Shown here in pieces: positions 1 through 11,930 of a DNA stretch of 64,000 nt (position 1 is the stretch's first letter; every line of letters begins with the position of its first letter). Position numbers and translations under genes: made by a program. The DNA is from Cladobotryum mycophilum (lineage: Eukaryota; Ascomycota; Sordariomycetes; Hypocreales; Hypocreaceae): NCBI GenBank assembly GCA_036429605.1, contig JAVFKD010000016.1:558001-622000 (forward strand), given 5' to 3'. The notes below the pieces were generated by a model. That model was not told where the DNA came from and made no database searches. It saw only the letters and a program-made list of their open reading frames with translations.

Positions 1-2
1 CG

Positions 3-434
3 CAGCTGCACAACTGCCAGCAGCACGCCTACGACATATCCCATGAACTCAAATCCCTGCTACATACCCACCACGTAGAAAGGGGCGCAACCAGCTGGGC
101 CTGCGAAGCCAACCACGCCGCCCCCGGCGATGACGCCCGCCTCACCTCGGACGCGGGAGGGATAAAACACAAGCTCGCCAAGGAAACTATTGAAGCGCTG
201 GGGGATAAGAAAGGGGACGAAGAGGTGCCAGAAGGAGGGGTGTACAACTACGTCGCAGAGGAGGAGAGCGATGCGAATGAGACGGTGCCGACGCGGAGGG
301 TGCAGCCGAGGCGAAGGGGGCGGCCAAAGAGACAACAGGCCGTGTCGACTGAACCTCTTAATGCGACTGCGATTAAGAAGGAGGTGGTAGAGGCGAAGAA
401 ACCCGCACCGAGGAAGAGGAGAAAGAGGTTATAG
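3..434 (+). CDS. C-terminal part of an unknown AT-hook-like nuclear protein (5' truncated by window edge)
   Basis: One reading frame is open from the window edge to a TAG at 432-434; no start is visible, so the gene begins outside the window. The last 143 residues are seen. The first part, with LHNCQQHAYDISHELKSLL, could form a helix. The tail is acidic (VAEEESDANE) and then strongly basic: RRVQPRRRGRPKRQQ contains an RGRPKR core as in AT-hook DNA-binding motifs, and the protein ends KKPAPRKRRKRL, which would serve as a nuclear localisation signal. I do not recognise the family. A nuclear, DNA- or chromatin-associated role is inferred from the basic tail only. Confidence 0.55.
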   Translation, partial: QLHNCQQHAYDISHELKSLLHTHHVERGATSWACEANHAAPGDDARLTSDAGGIKHKLAKETIEALGDKKGDEEVPEGGVYNYVAEEESDANETVPTRRVQPRRRGRPKRQQAVSTEPLNATAIKKEVVEAKKPAPRKRRKRL

Positions 435-689
435 GGATGGAGCATCTGAGACTTGTTTGTTGCATGTTTTACAAAATTTGCCATCTTCCTCGGGCAAGTT
501 GATATCAGGCGAAAGGAGTTTATTATTTGGGTAGCACCTGTCATATGTAGGCGACTTTTTTTTTTTTTTAAGAATTATAAAATAATCATTCACTATGAAT
601 AAAATGACATTTACATTACATTTCGCACACTTGAGAAGCATAACCACAAATTGTCAAATAGAGCAAAAAGGACAAAAAAGATAAGTCAG
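435..689. other. 3' flank, no gene seen
   Basis: AT-rich spacer with a T run at about 548-559. The A run at 674-679 reads as T on the minus strand and is the likely Pol III terminator of the tRNA-Leu gene. Confidence 0.5.
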
Positions 690-804
690 TGACACCTGTG
701 GGATTCGAACCCACGCCTATTACTAGACCGCGAAACGGGGAATGTTGGGAATTGCTTCCTACAGAACCTGAACACGGCGCCTTAGACCACTCGGCCAAAG
801 TGCC
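690..804 (-). tRNA. tRNA-Leu (anticodon CAG) with a ~33-nt intron
   Basis: On the minus strand the acceptor stem GGCACTT pairs with AGGTGTC. The A box is TGGCCGAGTGG and the B box GGTTCGAATCC. The T stem is GTGGG/CCCAC. The anticodon stem CCGTG pairs with CGCGG around loop TTCAGG-T, with the intron one base after the anticodon. The long variable arm (CTA-GTAA-TAG) is typical of tRNA-Leu. A T run follows downstream. It reads CUG as leucine. Confidence 0.92.
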
Positions 805-921
805 TTTTTCTGATTGGTTGTTGAGTTGGATGGACGAAATGATGACTGTGAGTGCATCCAGTGGAGAAGAACCAGAAAAGAAAAAATTAGTGTCTGTCTC
901 TAGGAAAGACGACAAAAAGAT

Positions 922-1001
922 TGACCGAGACAGGGGTCGAACCTGCAACCTCCTGATGTACTTAATCGTAGTCAGACGCTCTGCCATTGAGCCACACGGC
1001 C
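922..1001 (-). tRNA. tRNA-Arg (anticodon ACG) with an ~8-nt intron
   Basis: On the minus strand the acceptor GGCCGTG pairs with CTCGGTC except for one T-T opposition at pair 6:67. The D stem is GCTC/GAGC. The anticodon stem TCTGA/TCAGG encloses loop CTACGA plus a short insert after position 37. The T arm is GCAGG-TTCGACC-CCTGT. Downstream A's at 914-918 are the minus-strand T terminator. It lies 117 bp upstream of tRNA-Leu in the same direction, each gene with its own internal promoter. Confidence 0.88.
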
Positions 1002-1891
1002 GGATTGATGGATCAGCGAGATCCGGAGTTGCTTCTTGAGGCTTCAACATAGACAAGAAGCTTGGTTGTGATATGGATGAATGAGGGGGCACAAGTTAGA
1101 TAAGATGTAGAAAAGAGGTCTTGATACACTTTGTAGACAGGATAATAGATGCAAGTTGGAGTTGTTCTTATAATACGTAATGCCAACTTGCGAATAATTT
1201 AGCATTCACACATCTATTTTTGGGTTTTGACGAGATCATAAACACAATTCCAGGTTTGCATTCTCGTCAATTCTGCCTTGTTCTTGGTGGATGTCCGACA
1301 AACACTCCCTCTCTAGCTTCATTCTAGGGTATGTCTGGGTCAAATTACATAACCACAGCGAGGCGAACAGAGAGCATACTCAGCAACTTCTTTTCTTTTT
1401 TACCATATGAAAATAAATAAATCCCTAAAGGCCGACACCGGCATAGAGCTAAGCTCCAGTAAGATAAAAGTAAGTAAATAATATTATTCAGCTACTTACA
1501 AAAAGAGAGAGAGAAGAAAGTATTACCTTAGAATATCACTAAAAAGCCCTTCCAAGACCCCCCAAGAATGTGGTTCGGAGGTGGAACCCCGCCATCGCTC
1601 ATGGATCAACCCCACCACCGGTTCTTCTCATACAAGGTGACTTAATAATTGGCCCCAGGCGATCAATGCCATCATGTATATATCATTGAACATCACCCAC
1701 CAGTGGATGAGCTTCACTTGCACTCATACACTTATACATTGGATACTCATATCCATCTTTACATTCATATTTACTTCCCGTTTTTGAGAGTAATTCTCAT
1801 AGACTCTGCATATACTCTCTCACTACCCTTCTGAGCTTCATCTTCATATCATCATCCATCCCCCTCACCACATCTCACCACCCCTAAAACC
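1002..1891. promoter_or_regulatory. Upstream region of the 5-oxoprolinase gene
   Basis: No coding sequence seen. A TATATA-like stretch lies at about 1676-1683. From about 1680 to the start codon the plus strand is rich in CA, CT and TAC steps, typical of fungal 5' leaders. An upstream ATG at 1674 opens a short reading frame that would count as a uORF only if transcription starts before it. Confidence 0.4.
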
Positions 1892-4800
1892 ATGGCCTCT
1901 TCAAAAGATCGCGGCATCCGCATAGCCATCGACCGCGGCGGTACCTTCACTGACTGCGTAGGCGAACTCAACGGCTCCGAAATCATCATCAAGCTCCTCT
2001 CCGAGGACCCCGCAAACTACCAGGACGCGCCCCTAGAAGGCATCCGTCGCATCATGTCCCACTTCCTCGGCCGCGATATCCCCCGCGGCCAGGCCCTGGA
2101 CACCTCGCAGATCGACTCCATCCGCATGGGCACTACCGTCGCTACTAACGCCCTGCTGGAGCGTAAGGGTGAGAAGATCGCTATGGTGGTGACGAAGGGG
2201 TTCGGGGACTGCCTCACCATTGGGAATCAGTCCAGGCCTAGGATCTTCGACCTGGCCATCAGGAAACCGGATGTGCTGTACGAGCAGGTTGTGGAGATTG
2301 ACGAGCGCGTCACCCTGGAAGACTACGCAGAGGATCCGGAGAGGACGGTCACCGAGGCGGACGCTCAGGTGGGCACCAAAGAGGCAGAGGGCAAGTATCT
2401 CGTTCGCGGCCTATCAGGAGAAACCGTACGGATCCTAAAACGACCAGAGCACGAATCCATCCGTCAAAAGCTACAAGACGTGTACGACTCGGGAATCAGG
2501 AGCATCGCCGTATGTCTCATGCACGGCTACACATTCCCAGACCACGAGGCTCTCGTCGGCACAATCGCAAGGGAAATTGGCTTTCAGCACATTTCGCTAA
2601 GCCACGAGCTCATGCCCATGGTAAAATTGGTATCTCGCGCTACCTCTGTCTGCGCGGATGCCTATCTCACACCGGCCATCAGAAAGTACATTGATGGTTT
2701 CCAGGCCGGCTTCGAGGGCGGTCTTGGCACACAAAGCGTCAAGCATGAAAAGGGACCAAAGGGCGCTCGATGCGAGTTCATGCAGAGTGATGGTGGGCTC
2801 GTCGACGTAGACAAATTCACAGGCCTCAAGGCCATATTGTCCGGTCCTGCGGGTGGTGTGGTTGGATATGCCATTACATCGTACGATGACAAGACCAAGA
2901 TTCCAGTTATTGGATTTGACATGGTCAGTCTTACCCCCTAGATTTACTAAAAACGGGTAGCATCATTCATCTAACGTTATATTCGCAGGGCGGCACAAGT
3001 ACAGACGTCTCTCGTTACGGCGAAGGTCGCTACGAGCACGTCTTCGAAACCACCACCGCCGGCGTCACCATCCAATCTCCACAGCTAGACATCAACACCG
3101 TCGCAGCAGGCGGTGGCTCCAGGCTATTCTTCCGCAACGGCCTCTTTGTCGTCGGACCCGAGTCTGCCGGAGCCCATCCCGGTCCAGCCTGCTACCGCAA
3201 GGGCGGCCCTGCGACCGTCACCGACGCCAATCTCTATCTAGGCCGCCTGCTCCCCGAGTTCTTCCCCAAGATCTTTGGAAAGAACGAAGACGAGGGGCTT
3301 GATCTTGAGGCTAGCAAAAAGGTATTGCAGGAACTTACCGACCAGGTGAATCAGGAAACCGGAAAGAACTTGTCCGTAGACGAAGTAGCATATGGCTTCT
3401 TGACCGTGGCCAACGAAACCATGACAAGACCTATTCGATCCATCACCGAAGCCAAAGGCCACGACACTTCCAAGCACCGGCTCGCAACCTTTGGCGGCGC
3501 GGGGGCCAACACGCCATCGCCATCGCCTCCTCCCTCGGCATCCACCAGGTCCTCATCCATCGCTACTCCTCCGTCCTCTCCGCCTACGGCATGGCCCTTG
3601 CCGACGTCGTGGACGAGCGTCAGGAGCCCGACTCCTCCATTTGGAAAGACGATGGCAAGGTCGTTTCCGAACTGCAAGCCAAAATGGACAAACTAAAAGA
3701 GAAATCCCGGGCCGCGCTCAAGGACCAGGGCTTTGGGGAGGAGGAGATTGTGTTTGAAGAGTACCTCAACATGCGGTATCGCGGCACCGAATCTGCTCTC
3801 ATGATCATCAAGCCCAGCGAGGAAGAAGCAAAAGCCAACTTTGACGGCAACGACTGGGAGTTTGGCAAGGCGTTTGTCAAGCACCACCGCTACGAATTCG
3901 GTTTCACTCTAGATGAGCGAGACATCATCATAGACGACGTTCGTGTCCGCGGTATCGGAAAGAGCTTCCGCCACAGGGAAAAGACCGTCGATGAGCAGTT
4001 AAAGGTCATCCAGCGCAAGGACGTCTCTACCAAGAGCCAGCACGGCGAGCAGGAAGTGTACTTTGAGGGCGGCAGATTAGAGACTCCGATATATAAGCTC
4101 GAGGACTTGAGTGAGGGAGATGTTATCAGCGGACCGGCGATGCTTGCGGATGGAACACAGACCATTGTCGTCACGCCGCAGACAAAGGCTCTCGTTACCG
4201 GAACACACGTCGTATTGGAGATTGACAAGCAAGGCTCTAAGGATGAGTAAGTTTGAACTACAAACCCCCCCCATCGAGATTTTACATACTGACAATAAGC
4301 AGAGCACACGCAGAAGGCGCCGACCGAGAAGTCGATCCCATCATGCTCAGCATCTTTGGCCATCGCTTCATGGCCATCGCCGAGCAAATGGGCCGGGCCC
4401 TCCAAAAGACCAGCGTCAGCACAAACGTCAAGGAGCGTCTCGACTTTTCCTGCGCCATATTCGACGCCACGGGCGGTCTCGTCGCCAACGCCCCCCATTT
4501 ACCCGTACATCTCGGCTCCATGTCGACCTGCGTTCGCAGGCAGGCTGAAATCTGGAAGGGAAGACTGCAAAAGGGCGATGTCATCATCTCCAACCATCCC
4601 TCGTACGGAGGCACCCATCTCCCCGACGTGACACTCCTGATGCCCGCGTTCGATGCCAAGGGGGAGAACATTCTCTTCTACGCCGCCTCACGGGCTCACC
4701 ACGCAGACATTGGTGGCATCAGCGCAGGGAGTATGCCCCCCACTCCCGCGAACTCTTCCAAGAGGGCGCATCAATCCGAAGTGAAAAGCTCGTCAGCGGC

Positions 4801-6090
4801 GGCAAGTTCGATGAGAAGCGCGTTGTCGAGCTATTCTACGACGAGCCAGCCCAGTACCCCGGATGCAGTGGCACGCGCTGCCTCGCCGACAACATCAACG
4901 ATCTGCGCGCCCAAGTGTCAGCCAACCAAAAGGGCATCTCCCTGATCGAAACACTGATAGAAGAATACGGCGAGGAGACGGTGCAGTTCTACATGGTCCA
5001 CATCCAGGAGAATGCCGAGCAGTGCGTAAGACGACTCCTTAAGGATGTCCACAAGAGATTCGAGGGCAAGGAGTTGTCCGCCATTGATCACATGGACGAC
5101 GGATCCCCCATCCAACTCAAGGTCACCATTGATCCCGAAAAGGGAGAGGCAGAGTTTGACTTTGAGGGCACCGGCCCGGAAGTATACGGCAACATTAACG
5201 CCCCGGAAGCCATCACCTATAGCGCCATCATCTACTGCCTGCGATGTCTCATCTCGGAGGATATCCCGCTCAACCAAGGCTGCCTGAAGCCCATCCACGT
5301 CAAGATCCCACCAAAGTCCATCCTCTCCCCGTCCGCCGGCGCGGCCGTGGTGGGGGGCAACGTACTCACCAGCCAGCGCATCACAGACGTGGTGTTCAAG
5401 GCATTCGAGGCGTGCGCCGCCAGCCAGGGGTGCTGCAACAACCTCACGTTCGGCTTCGGCGGCAACCAGTATGGCAGGGACGCGGTCAAGGGCTTCGGCT
5501 ACTACGAAACGATTGCTGGGGGAAGCGGCGCCGGTCCCGATTGGGTGGGAACCAGCGGCGTTCACGTCCACATGACCAATACAAGAATCACCGACTCTGA
5601 AATCTTTGAGCGCAGATATCCCGTTATTCTGCGCGAGTTTTCCATTCGAGAAGGGTCAGGCGGCAAGGGCCAGCACCGCGGTGGCGACGGCGTCATTCGG
5701 GATATCGAGTTCCGCATCCCTCTTCAGGTCTCGATCCTCAGCGAGCGACGTGTATACCGTCCATATGGCCTCAACGGCGGCGAGGATGCACAGTGCGGTC
5801 TCAACCTGTGGGTCCGAAACGTAGAAAAGACAACCTGGGAGCAATCCCTCAAAAGCTTCCACGGAAACGAGGACCCGGGCCAGACAGAGTACGAGGAGAG
5901 GCACATCAACCTCGGAGCCAAGAATTCAGCGTCCATGAAGGCCGGTGATCGGATCATTATCTGCACACCGGGCGGTGGCGGATGGGGCAAGCCCGGCACG
6001 GAGAGTATAGCGAAGAAGAAAGCTGATCATACCGTGAACTGGAAGAAGGGTAGTGGCGCGGCGAGAGAAGAGGCTGCGTTACAAGCATAA
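1892..6090 (+). CDS. OXP1: 5-oxoprolinase / hydantoinase A-B fusion (two apparent frameshifts)
   Basis: ATP-dependent hydrolysis of 5-oxo-L-proline to glutamate in the gamma-glutamyl (glutathione) cycle; cytosolic in known fungi. Exons are 1892-2923, 2989-4246 and 4303-6090; introns are 65 and 56 bp. Corrected length is about 1,359 aa, normal for the family. The hydantoinase A N-terminal motif DRGGTFTDC is at residues 14-22, followed by GPAGGVVG, GGTSTDVSRYG (after intron 1) and HPGPACYRKGG. Hydantoinase B starts near residue 764 and includes DPIMLSIFGHRFMAIAEQMG, NHPSYGGTHLPDV, AHHADIGGISAGSMPP and the C-terminal TPGGGGWGKPG. The start has a good context (aaaaccATGG). The frame breaks at a G5 run (3501-3505, where GGAGGQHA is expected) and again at a C6 run (4736-4741, where MPPHSREL is expected); each is restored by one extra base. 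Either these are sequence errors or the gene is dead; I favour errors. Confidence 0.9.
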
Positions 6091-8023
6091 ATAGATTCTA
6101 GGTCAGAGAGACCATGGATTATATATGTATGCATGTTTGATGTAAATCATCAAAAGAAGAAGAAGAAGAAGAGAATTTGGTTGGATCATGGCAAAGTAGA
6201 GCACTCCCTCGCCACATATAGATAAGCTACCAAAGGCAGCCAGATCTGAATAGAAAAAAGATCCAAAACAGGGGCCATGAATCTGTGTCACAAGTGAGGC
6301 AACGTCACCCTCCTTACGTACGTCGGCATGACATCCCCAAAAAACAAAGTGGCAATAACCCAGGCCAGCCAATAAAGTTCTCAATCCGAAACCACATCCC
6401 CCCTCCCCTTTTCATGTAGGAAGATGCCCCGTCATCCATCCCGGTCAAGTCGCCGATACGAAATTCACAATCCAGCATCCTGCTCGGCGACCACTTAAAA
6501 CGGCAGCAATGATGCATAACAAGCCCTCTCAGCCCTATAAGATGACACTTGCCGATCTCCGACGCGCAAATGGTTGCATCCTTGGCCCCCAACAACCACA
6601 AAAAGAATTTCTGTGCAAATCCCTCCCTGTTCGTACCAGATTGCTGGATCCTGCATGAGAGGGAGCCAAAACATTCCTTCATCCAACGCATCGAAAACAA
6701 TAGCGTTCCATTGTCATGGAAAGGGGGGAAAAGGGGGGGGGTCCTTGTGTGTGAAGTTTAAAGTTTCCACCGTGACGACGTAGCGTCTCATTGAGAGTAT
6801 CGAAAGGGAAATTTGACGTAGCCAAGGCGGGCCGTTGGAACCCAGTCAAAACCCAAAGCATGACATTTCTGTCTTACCCAGGAGGGGGCTGTCATTGGGG
6901 TAACGTAATGGCTTGATCTGGGGCTTTTTGGCTGATGATGTGAAGGTGAAGCATCACATCTCAGATTCACTCATCCCGCTGGGGGGCTTTGAAGTTGCTT
7001 GGTTGGTCAGCCGGGCTTCTCGCCCTTGGCCTGGAATGGACAGTAGTTATGCATAGGTTTGGCCAGATAGGATATAGCACCATATGTGTGTGATACTATG
7101 ATCGGTAGCAAGAAATCTTCAGGAACCATCTTGAGATAAAAGCCGGAAAAAATTCCCCAATTTGTGTTAACCATTCCTGGGCAAACTTGCCAATCGCCCC
7201 CTCCCCCTCCCCCTCCCCCCGCCACTCGGCTGAATCTAATTAACCCCAAAATGCAAATAATGGCGATCAACGAAAAAAGATGGACCGAGATGGCGGCGCT
7301 TTCTAGTGGTAATGAGGCTTGCGACTTGTCTCTCTTGCTTGTCTGCTGAGGTCTGAAACATGGACAAGCCTGGCGTCAAGAAACGATGATAGCGCGAGAC
7401 ACTACTCCGTAAATGGTTTCTTTCTTCCCTCCTGCGTTCGGTGGTCGCGCGGCCTGCAAGTGCATACCCAATGGATTGAGAATTGCTTTTTCACTCCTTC
7501 TGAGCGGGATCTCAGGTGGCGCTGCGAAAGAACTCGACTCATCTCCACGATGGTCCAGGAACCTAGTCCAAACACAGTTTTTACTGCATAAAGGTGATCG
7601 CACGCCCTGCAGTGGTGCCTCTTCATCAATAGAAAAAAATCGTCCGCATCTGAACCGAAATCTAGACTAGACATCCAAGTCTCCCTCCTGCATTGGGTGA
7701 CATTGGCATTGCCACTGGCATTGTTCCATTCGTTGTTTTATGCGGGCAGCCTGCCCACAAGCAAACGCTGCAAATGTGAATTATGACAGAAAAAGGGTGT
7801 TCGTGCGTGAGTGTGTTTTCTTCATCACAAACTCGGCGCTCCCTCCCTTCCCCGTCAGGCCTTTCCAGCCAGTCCCAGAGATCGCCCGTCATCCCACTTG
7901 ATCGGTGAGGCGATCAGTAGCTTGGCCAAAGCTCCCTTTGATCAAGGGCCCGGCTCTGGGACCCACTAGAACCAAAGAGACGTCTCAACACCTGCATCAC
8001 CGTGCGTATCGCTCGACCGAGGT

Positions 8024-8057
8024 GCTGTGTGTGCGTGTGTGTTTGTGTGTGTATGTG
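8024..8057. repeat. (GT)n-rich microsatellite
   Basis: Imperfect GTGTGTGCGTGTGTGTTTGT-type tract, alternating purine-pyrimidine. Confidence 0.8.
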
Positions 8058-8443
8058 CAAGAGAGAACCTGTCGGTCCCAAATAATTCCATAGAGCCACT
8101 ATTTCTTATTTTCTTCTTTAGGTTTTCATGGCACACCACCGTCTCGCAATCAACGACGCACCCACGTACTCGGCCCTTTCCGGTGCCATACGCAAGTAAT
8201 AAGATAGCTTTAAGCCTTAAGGGTCGGTCCCCGAAGCGGGCGGTTTTGTTGCTCGCCTGCCTGGGGCCAAGCTCGGTAGGCAGGCCTTGGGCACACTCTC
8301 ACACACTGCCTGTCCCGCACTGCAGCCCGGAAGAGAAAGGGAAAAAAGAATTGTCTTAAAAAAAAACTGTACGGCTGGCCCACGGCATTCGAACCGAGCG
8401 TACTTCTTTTTTCCCCCTCCCTCTCTCCCTTCAGGACCCCAGA

Positions 8444-8470
8444 GTGTGTGCTGTGTGTGCTGTGTGTGCT
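8444..8470. repeat. Three tandem copies of a TGTGTGTGC-like unit
   Basis: A 9-bp unit (gtgtgtgct) occurs three times in a row. Confidence 0.8.
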
Positions 8471-8831
8471 CCGTGGAACGCGGGAGTGTGGTGTGGCGTC
8501 GTGTGTGTGCGACTCTGGGCTTTTTCTTTATACATATATGTATATGTATGTGGTGGTGGCCCTCTTTCTCTCTGCGGCAGGCCCAAAGTGTCTGTCATTC
8601 TCCGTGCTGTCGCATATGCACGGCAATTGCAGCATGGTGTATGTGCGAATGTAACGTCAATGTCGCGGAAAGTCGAGCCCCAGTCCCGTATTAATACTCA
8701 CATGAGCCGCACACTGTCTCGCGACAGCGTCAATCCATCAACACTGCCGACGAAATCACAGTCACCACGATCCAGAGCGCGAAAATCAAAAGGACGGCGG
8801 CCAAAATTGGCCCCGGAACGACGGCGCCACC

Positions 8832-9959
8832 ATGATGCGGATCGCAGTCGCCGGCGGAAGGGGCCTCGGGTTCCTGCTGGCGACGGAACTGGCACAGGCG
8901 ACCAATGCTTATAATGTCGTCGTCCTATCAAGATCTGTTGGGTCTCCACGCCACGCAATGATGCTGTATCGAGCTTTTCCATGTTAACCTGCGGTGCAGG
9001 CAAGACCCGAGTTCGACCCTTTCGACGTCCAAGTTCATGTCGTAGACTACCACGATCACGGGAGCCTTGGCTATGCGCTTCAAGGAGTCGACCTGGTCAT
9101 ATCCACCATATCCGGCAACGAGCAACTGAACCTCATCGATGCCTCAGGGCGTGGCCGAGTCCGAGTATTTGTACCATCAGAATTCGAAGGGAGCCTTAAT
9201 CGACGGCCTTCGCGCAACGATCCCTTGGACCGCGGGTCATCACAAGCCCTCGCCTTACTACGACAGTGGGCAGAGTCGTCCCGGATGAAATACACCGTCT
9301 TCTCCTGCGGCGTCTTCATGGAGCGATTCCACCCCTACGGTCTCGGAAGTTTTGACATTGGTTACGGGTCAAGCGCATCTGGCCCAGGAGACTTCCTTGT
9401 CAACCTAAGTACGGCCACGGCCGAATTTCCGGACCGAGACTCCAAAGGGCACTCTGTACGTGTCTGTCTAACCTCAGTGTACGATGTCGTCCGCTTCGTT
9501 GTCGCCGCTGTCGATATTGGGCCATCACGCTGGCCTCGAGAGTTTACCATGTGTGGGGATAGATTGGCCGTCCGGGACCTTGTCAGCGCCTGCAGTAGCG
9601 CTGCAAACAGTGAGTTTTTGCCCCTCCTCAATCTGCGCAGGGCTTGAATCCTTCACGATGTATCCCATGCTCTCCCACAACCAGGTGGTTACATGAGGGC
9701 TAATCAAAGGACGCCTTTAGCCGCGGTGACGAAACATGTACAGCAGCACGCAGAGCTGCAAGCGTACCTAACATATTATGCGCAACTGGGTGATTTTGAC
9801 AAGGTAGCCTATTATCAGAGACTACTCGCGACAGCAAACGGGCGGTACGATTTTTCGCAAGCGACGCTGAATGAGACGGTTAATCGGAGTAGTCACGTCG
9901 ACGTCCAACCAGTAACGTTCAGCATATGGTTAGCGAACATCTGGCAGCAAACAATGTGA
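8832..9959 (+). CDS. NmrA-like / isoflavone-reductase-family NAD(P)-binding protein
   Basis: Exons are 8832-8936, 9000-9609 and 9685-9959; 329 aa. Intron 1 (63 bp, donor GTTGGG, branch GTTAAC) is phase 0. Intron 2 (75 bp, donor GTGAGT) is phase 1. The N-terminus MMRIAVAGGRGLGFLLATEL carries the glycine-rich dinucleotide-binding loop (GGRGLG) of an atypical short-chain dehydrogenase. Family segments follow: DYHDHGSLGYALQGVDLVIS, FVPSEFEGSLNRRP, KYTVFSCGVFMERFHPYGLG and WPREFTMCGDRLAVRDLV. No catalytic YxxxK is evident, so it may be a redox-sensing or NmrA-type regulatory protein or an NADPH-dependent reductase; substrate unknown. It stands alone, with 2-3 kb of gene-free DNA on each side. Confidence 0.85.
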
Positions 9960-11930
9960 AGGATGTGAATCGGGAATTATTTTGCTTTGTTTCTTTTTCT
10001 TTTTCTTTTTCTTTTCTTCATCAAGGCATCATGGGTTGGAGCAGGCGTTGCATAAGGGATTGGCTTCTTTTGTGTCGTTGGAAAATAATACCACTTTTAT
10101 GTCATGTTATGATAGTCAGAGAGCGAATGCGCTTAAGGTTATAAAGGGCTGATGGCTCTGGCACCCTCGTCAAGCAAAGATGAAGCTGGACGCTGGTAGC
10201 AACAAGACAACATGAAGAAGCCTACACAGGCTCACTTACCCTCACCCGCCCTCTCAAGCTCAAGTCTCCTCTCGCTCGCACTTTTCAGTCACAGTGGCCT
10301 CCCCGCGCTGTCACATCGTACAAACGTGCTCTCCGGTGCCGGTTTGGTTGTCGCAGACCTGCCAAACGGTTTGTGCGAGGACCTGGATGGGGCAATGTCT
10401 CAGCAGCGCTCTGATCGGGTTGGCTCTTTTTTTCCAATGGTGCGGTCTTTTGGTTGCCCGGCTCCAGAGTAGTTCTAGCACCAGCAACAGTGAGCACCGA
10501 ATGGTTTTAGGGCGTTTCTGCTGTGCTGCCAGACCAGATGTAAGACGCTGTAAGTAAGCCCTTGGCAGTGCTAGCTTCCCCACGTCCAGAGGGACTCCAT
10601 TTTGTAGAGAGGTGTGCGAGGCCGGAATCTTTGCGCGTATCCGTTACCCAGGCCCCAGTGTCTTTCCGTACGTACCCTCTCACACTCACTCACTCTCTGT
10701 CTCTCTCTCCGTCTCAAGGTTTCACTCTCCCACTGGGAAGGAAGTGAATTGGCCGGCAATCGGGACTTCCGGCACAACTTGGACGACGGGGTCAATTTCA
10801 TTTGACTAGCCAGCCATGGCGAGTGGGATTGAGAGAGAATAGTCCGACCGATTGGCGATGAGGTAATGACACGTGCCCATTGGGAGAGGGGTTTTTTTGT
10901 CTTTCTTTTTCCCTTTCTTCTTATTTTTAACAAGTCAGAGATAGGATGCCGTCCGTGACAGATGCAGATAGGACGGTAGTTCCGGCAGCTGTTTTTTGTT
11001 GTTGGTTGCGTGATGTATTCATGTATTCGCGTAGGTATTTCATCTTCATACCTACAAACACAAGTAGTAGTCTCTGGAGCGAAAGAGTTGATGAAAAGAT
11101 CAGGTTTTTTTCAGCCCACGCCGTCAGCAGAAGTCTTTGTTGTATTTAATTTAATTAAAAAAAAATCAATCAATCACATGGAGATGCCAATCGTGCCTGC
11201 CCTTGACTAGCAATTTCCTTCACTTGACCTTTTTTACTCGTACCTTCCCTGCATGGCTCATATCACAAGAACCCTGGAGAGCAAGAGCTACCAGTACCAC
11301 AAGTGGGCTCCATGGATGTACTACTATCGACTTACAGGGGGGGGGCATCCAATGCAACAACCATCACACATCAGACTCCATGTCAATCCACGCATCTTCT
11401 TCCTCAACCGTCCTCCGTACAGCCAAGCTTTTTGATAGCCGCGTTGTCCGCATGCCTTGGCATAAAAGTGCCGAATATATTAATATTATATAATATCTTG
11501 AGGGCTGGCTTGGACCTAGGCCTACCTCCCTAGTAAATTCTCTTGCACTGTACTCCGTATATGCTAGGTCACGCATACATTTGTACGCACATCCTGACCG
11601 GTTCCGCACAAGCACATCCCTTGCATGCCATGCCGGAAGCTCCTTTTGATCTTTAACCAAGTACTCCGTACGTACAGTACAAATGGCCTAATTCTTTTAG
11701 CCTTGATCCAGATCCTTACCGCAATTCTCGTCTTTCTGTTTTTAACTTGTCATATCTAGACTCCGTACATCGTGTCCTATCGGTTTCCCCTAACCCTTAT
11801 CCGAGGCCCACCCGTTCATCTTCACCACCCCTTTCCACCAACCGCCCATCCCATCATGCCAGACTCATGCAATGTCACATTTCAATACCCCGACTACTAA
11901 TCCTGCATACATATGCATTCGCTACCAAAC
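9960..11930. other. 2 kb intergenic region, no gene seen
   Basis: Contains a (TTTTTC)n tract right behind the NmrA-like gene, a CT-rich tract near 10.68-10.73 kb, and a cluster of four CTCCGTA motifs at 11413, 11553, 11664 and 11761. A few short frames exist but none has support. Confidence 0.4.
9990..10017. repeat. (TTTTTC)n tract
   Basis: Pyrimidine repeat in the 3' flank of the NmrA-like gene, possibly part of its 3' UTR. Confidence 0.7.

Larger units (their letters stand above)
6091..8831. other. 2.7 kb intergenic region without a supported gene
   Basis: Short open frames on both strands show no family resemblance and no splice structure. The region holds C- and G-rich runs (e.g. 7197-7220), GT-rich repeats near 8.03 and 8.45 kb, one TACTCCGTA at 7403-7411, and pyrimidine tracts just upstream of the NmrA-like gene. 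Confidence 0.4.

Noticed and set aside
3325..6090. Reading the 5-oxoprolinase as three separate genes
   Set aside because: The pieces are consecutive parts of one known protein with no start codons, promoters or terminators between them.
8350..8400. B-box-like GGTTCGAATGC followed by a T run on the minus strand
   Set aside because: No A box upstream, the T-stem closing pair is a mismatch, and no acceptor stem can be formed, so not a tRNA gene.
10212..10472. 86-codon frame starting MKKPTQAHLPSPALSSSS with a hydrophobic stretch
   Set aside because: Not a convincing signal peptide, low-complexity Ser/Leu content, overlapping frames equally open, no splice structure.
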